The notes beneath the pieces are model-generated. The model was not told where the DNA came from, made no database searches, and saw nothing but the letters and a program-made list of their open reading frames with translations. Source: Caballeronia sp. LZ062 (GTDB taxonomy: Bacteria > Pseudomonadota > Gammaproteobacteria > Burkholderiales > Burkholderiaceae). From it: DNA of 64,000 bases. A program made the translations under genes and the position numbers. Below, one piece after another: positions 18,197-26,194 of the stretch; within the stretch, counting starts at the first letter, position 1; each line of letters starts with the position of its first letter. The stretch lies in the NCBI RefSeq assembly GCF_031450785.1, contig NZ_JARTWB010000001.1, positions 186,001 through 250,000 of the forward strand, read 5' to 3'.

Positions 18197-20755
18197 ATGC
18201 GCAAACATCTACTTGCCGTCTATTTCATTTTCGTGTCGGGCCTCGTCTCGATACTTTCGCCCACCGCCCGAGCCGCCGCGCCCGCACAGCCGGCTTCGCA
18301 GCCCGCCGTCGCGCTGACGCCGCAACAGGCCCGCGATGCGCTCTCCGTCCTGAACGATCCGCAGCGGCGCGCGCAGGTGGCCGACACGCTGCGCGCCGTG
18401 GCCGCAGCCGGCACGCTGGCCGCGCCCGCGAGCGCCGCGCAATCCGCTTCCGCTGCGGGGGCCGCGCCGGCATCGGGAGCGTCCGGCGTGCTGGCGAACT
18501 CGCTGAAGGCCAACGGCCTCGCATCGCAGATATCGCATCAGGCCGGCAACTGGCTCGTGCATTTCGGCACGGGCCTGCGACATTCGGTGGCCGCGCTCCT
18601 CAACGTGCGCTCCGTCGTGCGCTGGTGGCACGACCGGCTCGCGAGCGAGCAGGCGCGCGACCTGATGGCGCACGTCGCGTGGGCGGTTCTGCTGTCGCTT
18701 CTGCCGGCGCTCGTGATCGAATATCTCGCGGCGCGGCTCTTGCGAAAACCGCGCCAGAAAGTCGCCGCACGGGGCGTGGCGGACGCCGAAGTGACCGAGC
18801 CGGAACTGGTGCGCGAGCAGCGCGCCGCCGAACATGCCGAAGATGCGGCGCAGCGTTCCGGCGACGAAGTTCAGCAGCATGTCGCCGAGCGCAAGGCGGA
18901 CGCGGCGCGCGGCAAACGTCATGCGGCGCGGCACTGGACCCTGTTGCGGCGTCTACCGAACGCGCTGCTGCATCTCGTGTTCAATCTGATTCCGCTCGGC
19001 GTCTTCATGGGCGCGGCGACGGTGCTGATGTCGGTTTTCATCGACGACAACTCCACCGAAGCGCATGTCGCCGGCGCGCTGATCGACGTGTATCTGGTCT
19101 GCCGCCTCGTGATGATCGTGTTCGGCTTCTTCGTCGCGCCGAACGCGCGTGGTCTGCGGCTCTTGCAGATGCGCGACCAGTACGCGATGTACATGTATCG
19201 CTGGCTGCGGCGCATCGTGATCGTGACTGGCGCGGGTATCGCACTCGCGAACGGCTGCGAGCCGTTGGGCCTCACGGACGCCGCGCATATCGCGATTCTC
19301 AAGGTCGTGACGCTCGTCGCGCATCTGATGATCGCGTGGGTCATCTTCGAATCCCGCAGGCTCGTCGGCGAAAGCATTCGCCAGCGCATGACGGCTTACC
19401 GGTCGGTCGCGCTCGTCGGCAGCTGGGTGGCCGATGTCTGGGCGGGCGTCGCGATTTTCTTCGTGATCGCGCTGTGGTTCGTGTGGGCGCTCGACGTGCA
19501 GAACGGCTACAGCACGCTTTTCCACCTCGGCGGCGTGTCGCTGCTGGTGCTGGTCGGCGCGCGCGTGGCTGCGATCGTCGCGTTCGGCGCGCTGGGCCGA
19601 ATCTTTCGCGACAACGACGAGGAAGACTTCGCGAGCAAGTCCATCGCCCATCGCCATGCGTACCGCTATTACCCGGTGCTGCGGCGGATCGTGCAGACGG
19701 TGATCGGCGTGGCGACCGTTATCGCGCTGCTCGAAGTGTGGGGCGTGCATGTCGTGCGCTTCTTCACGTCGGGCGGCGTCGGCAACCGGCTCGCATCGGC
19801 GATCCTGACCATCGCGGTCGCCGCCGTGTTCGCGGTGCTCGTCTGGGAAACGGCCAACGTGCTGGTCGAGCGCCGTCTCGAACAGTGGAACGCCACGGGC
19901 GACCGCGTGCGCGCCGCACGCCTGCGCACGCTTTTGCCGATGATGCGCACCGCGCTCATGGTCGTCATCGGCATGGTCGTGGTGCTGACCGGGCTTTCGG
20001 AGATCGGGGTGAACACCGCGCCGCTGCTCGCCAGCGCGAGCATCTTCGGCGTGGCGCTCGGCTTCGGCTCGCAAAAGCTCGTGCAGGACTTCATCACCGG
20101 CATCTTCCTGTTGATGGAAAACGCGATGCAGGTCGGCGACTGGGTGACGGTCGCGGGCGTGTCGGGCACGGTGGAATATTTGTCGATCCGCACGGTGCGG
20201 CTGCGCGGCGGCGACGGCTCGCTCTACACCGTGCCGTTCAGTTCCGTGACGACGGTGAACAACACGAACCGGGGCATCGGCAACGCGGCGGTGCGCGTAT
20301 CGATCGCGCTCGGCCAGGACGTGGACCTCGCCATCTCGACGCTGAAGGAGATCGGCGCCGCGCTGCGCGAGGACGAAGCGTTCCGCGACGGCATTCTCTC
20401 CGACTTCAGCTTCTGGGGCGTGGATGCCGTCGATGGCTCGACCGTCACGCTCGCCGGCCAGATCCAGTGCCGCGACAGCGCGCGCTGGCCGGTGCAGCGC
20501 GAGTTCAACCGGCGCATTCTCAACGAGTTCACGGCGCGCGGCATCGAGATCGCGAATCCGCAGCGCAACTTCGTGATCGTAGGCGGCAACGGGCACGAGA
20601 CCGCGCAGGAGCTTCAGCAGGACAGCGAACAGGCGGGTGCGGAACAGCGCGCGGAGCCGTCGAAGGCGGCGCAGCATCCGACGAGCGAAGCGGCTTCGGG
20701 CAGCGATGTGGCCTCGGCCGCGCCGCCGCCGCGCGGAGCCCAGAGCGGCGCATGA
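18197..20755 (+). CDS. large MscS-family mechanosensitive channel (YbiO-like)
   Basis: An 852-aa inner-membrane protein. It has a Sec signal peptide (1-24, ending PTARA), a periplasmic Ala-rich domain (about 25-140), a first TM near 155-180, and a charged cytoplasmic segment (about 190-250). A multi-TM region (about 255-620) leads to the MscS pore helix and beta domain (GVNTAPLLASASIFGVALGF near 607; GDWVTVAGVSGTVEYLSIRT near 650). The C-terminal MscS domain ends near 795, followed by a low-complexity tail. Length and layout match the moderate-conductance YbiO type. It should open under hypo-osmotic shock. Confidence 0.88.
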   Translation: MRKHLLAVYFIFVSGLVSILSPTARAAAPAQPASQPAVALTPQQARDALSVLNDPQRRAQVADTLRAVAAAGTLAAPASAAQSASAAGAAPASGASGVLANSLKANGLASQISHQAGNWLVHFGTGLRHSVAALLNVRSVVRWWHDRLASEQARDLMAHVAWAVLLSLLPALVIEYLAARLLRKPRQKVAARGVADAEVTEPELVREQRAAEHAEDAAQRSGDEVQQHVAERKADAARGKRHAARHWTLLRRLPNALLHLVFNLIPLGVFMGAATVLMSVFIDDNSTEAHVAGALIDVYLVCRLVMIVFGFFVAPNARGLRLLQMRDQYAMYMYRWLRRIVIVTGAGIALANGCEPLGLTDAAHIAILKVVTLVAHLMIAWVIFESRRLVGESIRQRMTAYRSVALVGSWVADVWAGVAIFFVIALWFVWALDVQNGYSTLFHLGGVSLLVLVGARVAAIVAFGALGRIFRDNDEEDFASKSIAHRHAYRYYPVLRRIVQTVIGVATVIALLEVWGVHVVRFFTSGGVGNRLASAILTIAVAAVFAVLVWETANVLVERRLEQWNATGDRVRAARLRTLLPMMRTALMVVIGMVVVLTGLSEIGVNTAPLLASASIFGVALGFGSQKLVQDFITGIFLLMENAMQVGDWVTVAGVSGTVEYLSIRTVRLRGGDGSLYTVPFSSVTTVNNTNRGIGNAAVRVSIALGQDVDLAISTLKEIGAALREDEAFRDGILSDFSFWGVDAVDGSTVTLAGQIQCRDSARWPVQREFNRRILNEFTARGIEIANPQRNFVIVGGNGHETAQELQQDSEQAGAEQRAEPSKAAQHPTSEAASGSDVASAAPPPRGAQSGA

Positions 20756-20879
20756 GCATGAGAGCCGATGCCGCCGGGCGGCTTATTGGCTCTCCTATAA
20801 TCGTCCGGGCCAGCCGCGCCGACGCATGACTCGAACGGCGCGGCGGCTTTTCTTCGAAGTTCGAACCTTCAAGAGGACG

Positions 20880-22004
20880 ATGCCCGTCATGAAAATCGCC
20901 GCCCGGTTTAAATCGACTCGCTTCAAGCGTTCGCCCGCAAAAAGAATGCGCACGGCGCTCGCCGCCGCTGGCCTCACGACGCTGTGCGCTGTCACAGGTT
21001 GCGCGTTCGCGCAACAACCCGACGACATGAGCGGCGAACGCCACGGAAACGGCGGTCGTCACGTCAAGGTAATGATCGTCACGATGTTCGGTCCGGAAGG
21101 CCAGGTCTGGCTCGACAACCTCGGTCCGTGGCAGACGGTGGAGGTGCCGGGACTCTCGCCCGACTATCCGGCCGTGCACTGCAATCGCGACGACGTGTGC
21201 GTCATCACCACAGGCATGGGCCACGCGAACGCCACGGCGTCGATCATGGCGCTCACGTTCTCCGACCAGTTCGATCTGCGGCACACGTATTTCCTGATTG
21301 CGGGCATCGCCGGGATCGATCCGGCGCGCGGCACGCTCGGCTCCGCGGCGTGGGCAAAATATCTGGTCGATTTCGGCATTCAATGGGAAATCGACGCACG
21401 CGAGAAGCCGGCGGACTGGCCGACCGGCTTTCTCGGCATCAACACGAAGAGCCCGCACGACAAACCGCCGCTCGACTATCGCACCGAAGTGTTCGCGCTG
21501 AACGCGTCGCTCGCGGACGCGGCTTACGCGCTGTCACGCAATGTGACGCTTTCCGACAGCGATGAGGCGAAAGTCGCTCGCGCCAAGTTCAACTACGCCC
21601 CGGCGAACCAGCCGCCGCGCGTGATCCAGTGCGACACGCTGGCCGGCGACACGTGGTGGTCCGGCAAGTACATCGGCGAGCGGGCGCGCTACTGGACGCG
21701 GCTCCTGACCGACCGGCAGGGCGTCTATTGCACGACGCAGCAGGAAGACAACGCGACGTTCGAAGCACTCAAGCGGGCGGCGAGTGTGAAGCGAGTGGAT
21801 TTGTCGCGCGTGGCCGACCTGAGGGCGGGTTCTGACTTCGACCGGCCATACGAGGGTCAGACGGCTAGCGACAATTTTCTGAACTATTCGGCACAGGGCG
21901 GATTTACTCCCGCGATCCGGAATCTATATCTGACCGGCAATCCTTTCGTTCAGGAAGTGGTGACTCACTGGGGCGCATGGCGCAAGGGCGTACCGCAAAG
22001 GTGA
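20880..22004 (+). CDS. purine nucleoside permease (NUP/PF06516) family protein, exported
   Basis: A 374-aa protein with an N-terminal signal (about residues 22-44, TALAAAGLTTLCAVTGCAFA, a possible lipobox at TGC). The phosphorylase-like domain has VKVMIVTMFGPEGQVW near 60, ITTGMGHANATASIMALTFS near 105, and IAGIAGIDPARGTLGSAAWA near 132. The family is named after a yeast nucleoside permease but resembles purine nucleoside phosphorylases. A periplasmic nucleoside-binding or hydrolysing role is inferred. The start at 20880 follows AAGAGGACG. It lies 124 bp after the MscS gene and is followed by a terminator. Confidence 0.85.
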   Translation: MPVMKIAARFKSTRFKRSPAKRMRTALAAAGLTTLCAVTGCAFAQQPDDMSGERHGNGGRHVKVMIVTMFGPEGQVWLDNLGPWQTVEVPGLSPDYPAVHCNRDDVCVITTGMGHANATASIMALTFSDQFDLRHTYFLIAGIAGIDPARGTLGSAAWAKYLVDFGIQWEIDAREKPADWPTGFLGINTKSPHDKPPLDYRTEVFALNASLADAAYALSRNVTLSDSDEAKVARAKFNYAPANQPPRVIQCDTLAGDTWWSGKYIGERARYWTRLLTDRQGVYCTTQQEDNATFEALKRAASVKRVDLSRVADLRAGSDFDRPYEGQTASDNFLNYSAQGGFTPAIRNLYLTGNPFVQEVVTHWGAWRKGVPQR

Positions 22005-22075
22005 GCGTGAGCGAAGCCGCCTTTTTGTCTGATGACACGGCGAAGTAACAAGACTTCGGAACCAATTACACTTAC

Positions 22076-22113
22076 AGCCGCGAACCGGTAATTTTCGGTA
22101 TCGCGGCTTTTTT
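22076..22113 (+). terminator. Rho-independent terminator after the nucleoside permease gene
   Basis: AGCCGCGAACCG pairs with CGGTATCGCGGCT (one bulged A), followed by TTTTTT. It isolates the permease transcript from flhDC. Confidence 0.85.
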
Positions 22114-22352
22114 ACCGCTTTTCAGCCGCAAAACGCGTCTCAAAAATAAACGGCGTGGTTGTCAACCGAACCCCGCAAAGCCCCGTTGAACCGGGCGTCA
22201 GGCGATTACTCAGATAAAAAACCAGCCGCCTCGTTTTCGAACGAGCAGACGAAAAGTCTTCGCAGAATTGCTGTCAAATTTGCCGGTTTCTAGAGGAAGC
22301 AAACGTTACCGATGCAAAGTGTTGTCTGCAACAAAATATTATTGAGATGGTC

Positions 22353-22381
22353 TTGCGTTCGATTAAGCCCATCCTTAGAAT
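22353..22381 (+). promoter_or_regulatory. candidate sigma-70 promoter for flhDC
   Basis: TTGCGT (22353-22358) and TAGAAT (22376-22381) are separated by 17 bp. The -10 matches consensus at 5 of 6 positions. The predicted start near 22388 would leave a leader of about 130 nt. This is by-eye only. Confidence 0.5.
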
Positions 22382-22396
22382 CCGTTTCACAGTGTT

Positions 22397-22411
22397 GTTA
22401 CAAGTTGTAAC
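22397..22411. promoter_or_regulatory. perfect dyad GTTACAA-G-TTGTAAC upstream of flhD
   Basis: A perfect inverted repeat GTTACAAGTTGTAAC lies about 10-25 bp downstream of the predicted flhDC transcription start, where a dimeric repressor would block initiation or clearance. The binding protein is unknown. Confidence 0.55.
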
Positions 22412-22517
22412 GGCCTGTATCAAAGTACGTAGCCGGGCGAAGCGAGCCTGGTGAGGCACAAAAAAGATATCGGCAAAAGCCGGCGGGAAAATCGGGGATT
22501 TACTGGAAGCAGCAACC

Positions 22518-22835
22518 ATGAACGGTCGCGAAACGCTGGAATCGATCCGGGAAATCAACTTGTCTTACATCATGCTCGCACAGCGTCTGCTGCGCGAGGA
22601 CCGGGCCATCGGCATGTTCCGGCTCGGGCTGTCGGCTGAACTGGCCGATCTGTTGTCGGGGCTCACGCTCGCGCAGATCGTCAAGCTCGCGCAATCCGAC
22701 AACCTGCTGTGCGCTTTCCGCTTCAACGATCACACGATGCTGTCGGCCTTGACGCAACCCGCGAAGAACGCGGATATCGCGCCGACGCATGCGGCAATCC
22801 TGCTGGCTGGCCAGCCGGCCGAACAGTTCGCTTAA
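22518..22835 (+). CDS. flhD: flagellar transcriptional regulator FlhD
   Basis: A 105-aa all-helical protein. With FlhC it forms the FlhD4C2 activator that switches on class 2 flagellar promoters. Conserved segments: INLSYIMLAQRLLREDRAIG near residue 13, LGLSAELADLLSGLTLAQIV near 35 and LLCAFRFNDHTMLSALT near 63. Length and the adjacent flhC make the call secure. GGAAG lies about 9 nt before the start codon. The flhC start follows 19 bp downstream. Confidence 0.96.
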   Translation: MNGRETLESIREINLSYIMLAQRLLREDRAIGMFRLGLSAELADLLSGLTLAQIVKLAQSDNLLCAFRFNDHTMLSALTQPAKNADIAPTHAAILLAGQPAEQFA

Positions 22836-22854
22836 GAGAGAGACGGAGCGAGCC

Positions 22855-23526
22855 ATGCTGAAGAAGAGCCTCACTGAAGACGCCCAGGAAGTTTTCCGCG
22901 CCATCGCGCTGATCGAGCTCGGCGCGCGCATGCAAGTGCTGGAGAGCGAACTCACGCTCTCGCGCGACCGCATGATCCGTCTCTATCGCGAAGTGAAGGG
23001 CGTCTCGCCGCCCAAGGGCATGCTGCCGTTTTCGGCGGACTGGTACATGACGTGGCTCGCGAACATTCACGCATCGCTCTTCTATAACACTTACACGTTT
23101 CTCAAGAACGAAGCCGGTTGCTCGCATCTCGATGCGCTGACCAAAGGGTATCGGCTGTATCTCGAGCACTGCAACCATAGCGGCGCCGAGGCGGTACTCG
23201 ATCTCACGCGGGCCTGGACTCTTGTGCGCTTCTTCGACGCGGGCATGCTGCAGATGACGTCATGCTGCCGCTGTACCGGGAAGTTCGTCGCACACAAACA
23301 TGATTTGCAGAACAACGTGGTGTGCGGGGCCTGCCAGCCGCCGTCACGCGCGGGGAAGACCAAGAAAGCGGCGGCCGCTCGACAGGCCGTTCAAGAAGCC
23401 GCTCTGGAGGTTGTGTCTAGCAAGAGCGAAGTGCCGGCAGCACCGGAGTTTCCGGCGCATGTCGCACTCGAAAACGTGGCGGCCTTGCAGCCGCCGCGCG
23501 CAAGCCTGGTCGCACAGGCTGCTTAG
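22855..23526 (+). CDS. flhC: flagellar transcriptional regulator FlhC
   Basis: A 223-aa partner of FlhD and the DNA-binding subunit of the FlhD4C2 complex. Key features: a helical N-terminus, the RLYREVKGVSPPKGMLPFS segment near residue 43, and a C-terminal zinc site formed by CCRC and CGAC (about residues 138-165). Compared with E. coli FlhC (192 aa) it has a C-terminal extension of about 30 Ala-rich residues, common in Burkholderiaceae. GAGAGACGGAG precedes the start. The flhB/A or mot-che genes that often follow are absent; polB comes next. Confidence 0.95.
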   Translation: MLKKSLTEDAQEVFRAIALIELGARMQVLESELTLSRDRMIRLYREVKGVSPPKGMLPFSADWYMTWLANIHASLFYNTYTFLKNEAGCSHLDALTKGYRLYLEHCNHSGAEAVLDLTRAWTLVRFFDAGMLQMTSCCRCTGKFVAHKHDLQNNVVCGACQPPSRAGKTKKAAAARQAVQEAALEVVSSKSEVPAAPEFPAHVALENVAALQPPRASLVAQAA

Positions 23527-23614
23527 GCGGTAGCGGCGCGGGTTCATTCGTCGAGGACCATCCAGCGTGGATGTTTCTGGATGGTGGATGGCCCGCATGC
23601 CGCTACCGCGTTTT
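23527..23614 (+). terminator. long-range stem with nested hairpin after flhC
   Basis: GCGGTAGCGGC (23527-23537) pairs perfectly with GCCGCTACCGC (23599-23609), which is followed by GTTTTA. The 61-nt interior contains a second hairpin, CCATCCA pairing with TGGATGG. It may be the flhDC terminator or a structured RNA element. Confidence 0.55.
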
Positions 23615-23705
23615 ACTTCCTGCTGCAGCGTCTCCCTTTCATACACGCCGGCGCGCTTCTCGTGCGCGCCGCAGCGTTCTCCCGCCCCCAAAGTAAAATG
23701 CTTCG

Positions 23706-26111
23706 ATGGCACGCGCTTTCGAAGGACACGCCTTGGCTCAGGCACCGAACAATTCTCAGCACGGCTTCTTGCTGACGCGTCATTGGCGCGATACGGCCGC
23801 CGGTACGGAGGTCGAGTTCTGGCTCGCCACCGATGACGGTCCGCACAAGGTGCGCATCGCTTTGCAAACACCCGTTGCGTTCATCCGCGCGGAAGACCGT
23901 GATCGAGCCGAGCCGCTCGTTCGCACGGTGCGCGATGCGCAATTGCGCGAATTGCCGCTCAGGGACTTTCGCCAGAAGCCGGTGCTCGGCCTCTATTGCG
24001 CGCAGTATCGCCAATTGCTTGCGCTCGAAAAGACGCTGAAGAACGCCGGCATCCATGTCTTCGAAGCGGACATTCGTCCGACCGAGCGCTATCTGATGGA
24101 GCGTTTCATCACCGCGCCGGTGGCCTTCGAAGGCGAATGGCGTGACGGCGTGGTGCATAGCGAACTCAAGCCCGCGCCGGCTTACCGTCCCGCGCTCAGG
24201 CTCGTGTCTCTGGATATCGAAACGAGCGCCGCGGGCGAGCTTTACTCCATCGCGCTCGAAGGCTGCGGCGCGCGGCAGGTGTACATGCTCGGGCCGCCGA
24301 CTGGCGACGTGCATCCTCCGCTCGACTTCGAACTCGACTATTGCGCGAGCCGCGCCGACATGTTGCATCGCTTCAACGCCTGGATCGCCGATCATGATCC
24401 CGATGCGATCATCGGATGGAACGTCGTGCAGTTCGATCTGCGCGTGCTGCAAAAGCACGCCGACGCTTATGACGTTCCGCTTGCCATCGGACGCGATGGC
24501 AGCGTGATCGAATGGCGCGAGCACGGCATGAAGCGGAATCACTTCTTCGCATCTGTCGCCGGAAGGCTCGTGGTCGATGGCATCGAGGCGTTGCGTTCGG
24601 CGACGTGGAATTTCCCTTCGTTCAGCCTCGAATATGTCTCGCAGTCGCTATTGGGCGAAGGCAAGGCAATCGACAGTCCGTATGCCCGCATGGACGAGAT
24701 CGAGCGGCGCTTTCGCGAGGACAAGCCCGCGCTCGCACGCTACAACCTGACCGACTGCGAACTCGTCACGAAGATCTTTGAGAAGACGGAACTTCTGCCG
24801 TTTCTGCTCGAACGCGCGACCGTGACGGGACTCGCCGCGGACCGCAGCGGCGGATCGGTCGCGGCGTTCACGCATTTGTACATGCCGCGCATGCATCGGC
24901 TCGGATACGTGGCGCCCAATCTCGGCGACGTGCCGGAAGAAGCGAGTCCCGGCGGTTTCGTGATGGATTCGCGTCCCGGTCTTTATGATTCCGTGCTCGT
25001 GCTCGACTATAAGAGCCTGTATCCGTCGATCATTCGCACGTTTCTAATCGATCCTGTTGGACTTGCGCAAGGCATGAGTGAAGCGGAAGACGAGACGCGC
25101 ACTGTTCCTGGCTTTCGCGGCGCGCGTTTTTCGCGCGACAAGCATTGCCTGCCCGCCATCGTCGAGCAGGTGTGGGAAGGGCGCGAGTCCGCGAAGCGTC
25201 AGCACAACAAGCCGCTTTCGCAAGCACTCAAGATCATCATGAACTCGTTCTATGGTGTGCTCGGTTCGAGCGGCTGCCGTTTCTTCGATCCACGGCTCGC
25301 ATCGTCCATCACCATGCGCGGCCATGAAATCATGCATCGCACGCGCGAGTTGATCGAGGCGCGCGGCTACAGCGTCATCTATGGCGACACCGATTCGACC
25401 TTCGTCTGGCTGCGCCGCGCGCGCAGCGAGGAAGACGCCGGGCGCATCGGCCGCGCACTCGTCGATCATGTCAACGATTACTGGCGCAAGCATCTGCGCG
25501 AAACATTCGGGCTCGACAGCGCACTGGAACTGCAATTCGAGACCCATTTCAAGCGATTCCTGATGCCGACGGTTCGCGGAGCCGAAGAGGGCAGCAAGAA
25601 ACGCTACGCCGGACTCACGCAACACGCGGACGGCAGCGAAGAAATCATCTATAAAGGGCTAGAGACGGTGCGCACGGATTGGACGCCGCTCGCCCAGCGT
25701 TTTCAGCAAGAGCTCTATATGCGCGTCTTCAAGGACGAGCCTTATGAAGACTATGTGCGCGATTATGTCGAACGCACGCGGCGCGGCGCGCTGGACGAGT
25801 TGTTGATCTACCGCAAGCGCCTGCGCCGCAGCCTCGACGACTACCAGCGCAATGTGCCGCCGCACGTGCGCGCCGCGCGCACTGCCGACGAATTCAACGC
25901 GCAACAGGGACGCCCGTTGCAGTATCAGAACGGTGGATGGATCAGTTACGTGATGACCGTCGGCGGCCCCGAACCGGTCGAGGCGCGTCGTGCGCCCATC
26001 GACTACGAGCATTACGTGAGCAAGCAGCTTCAGCCCGTGGCGGACGGCATCCTGCCGTTCTTGCGCAACGACTTCACCAAGCTGATGTCGGGACAGCAAG
26101 CGCTTTTCTAG
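23706..26111 (+). CDS. polB: DNA polymerase II
   Basis: An 801-aa family B DNA polymerase with a 3'-5' exonuclease, used in replication restart and lesion tolerance. Exonuclease motifs: [20 protein letters not shown] near residue 165, [14 protein letters not shown] near 235 and YNLTDCELV near 347. Polymerase motifs: [13 protein letters not shown] near 435 (A), [15 protein letters not shown] near 510 (B) and [11 protein letters not shown] near 560 (C). The length is close to E. coli PolB (783 aa). E. coli polB is SOS-regulated, but I see no convincing LexA box (CTGT-N8-ACAG) in the 90 bp upstream. The ribosome-binding site is weak. Confidence 0.96.
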   Translation: MARAFEGHALAQAPNNSQHGFLLTRHWRDTAAGTEVEFWLATDDGPHKVRIALQTPVAFIRAEDRDRAEPLVRTVRDAQLRELPLRDFRQKPVLGLYCAQYRQLLALEKTLKNAGIHVFEADIRPTERYLMERFITAPVAFEGEWRDGVVHSELKPAPAYRPALRLVSLDIETSAAGELYSIALEGCGARQVYMLGPPTGDVHPPLDFELDYCASRADMLHRFNAWIADHDPDAIIGWNVVQFDLRVLQKHADAYDVPLAIGRDGSVIEWREHGMKRNHFFASVAGRLVVDGIEALRSATWNFPSFSLEYVSQSLLGEGKAIDSPYARMDEIERRFREDKPALARYNLTDCELVTKIFEKTELLPFLLERATVTGLAADRSGGSVAAFTHLYMPRMHRLGYVAPNLGDVPEEASPGGFVMDSRPGLYDSVLVLDYKSLYPSIIRTFLIDPVGLAQGMSEAEDETRTVPGFRGARFSRDKHCLPAIVEQVWEGRESAKRQHNKPLSQALKIIMNSFYGVLGSSGCRFFDPRLASSITMRGHEIMHRTRELIEARGYSVIYGDTDSTFVWLRRARSEEDAGRIGRALVDHVNDYWRKHLRETFGLDSALELQFETHFKRFLMPTVRGAEEGSKKRYAGLTQHADGSEEIIYKGLETVRTDWTPLAQRFQQELYMRVFKDEPYEDYVRDYVERTRRGALDELLIYRKRLRRSLDDYQRNVPPHVRAARTADEFNAQQGRPLQYQNGGWISYVMTVGGPEPVEARRAPIDYEHYVSKQLQPVADGILPFLRNDFTKLMSGQQALF

Positions 26112-26194
26112 GCACCGAAGACGAACGGGCGTGCGCGGGCGCGGCACTTGCTGCCGCTTTACGCGTTGCTTGCATCGACAACGAGAATGGAAGC

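Larger units (their letters stand above)
22005..22517. other. intergenic region upstream of flhDC
   Basis: A 513-bp gene-free stretch, markedly more AT-rich than the rest of the window. It holds the terminator of the preceding gene, a candidate sigma-70 promoter and a perfect 7-1-7 dyad, each listed separately. The size suggests a heavily regulated promoter, as expected for the flagellar master operon. Confidence 0.75.

Noticed and set aside
18953..20677. 574-codon antisense frame
   Set aside because: Shadow of the MscS gene with Asp/His/Arg-biased composition and no domain.
18145..20829. 894-codon open frame on the plus strand
   Set aside because: Out-of-frame shadow of the MscS gene, extremely Arg-rich; the overlapping frame has clear MscS motifs.
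23614..23705. LexA box upstream of polB
   Set aside because: No CTGT-N8-ACAG match could be found by eye.
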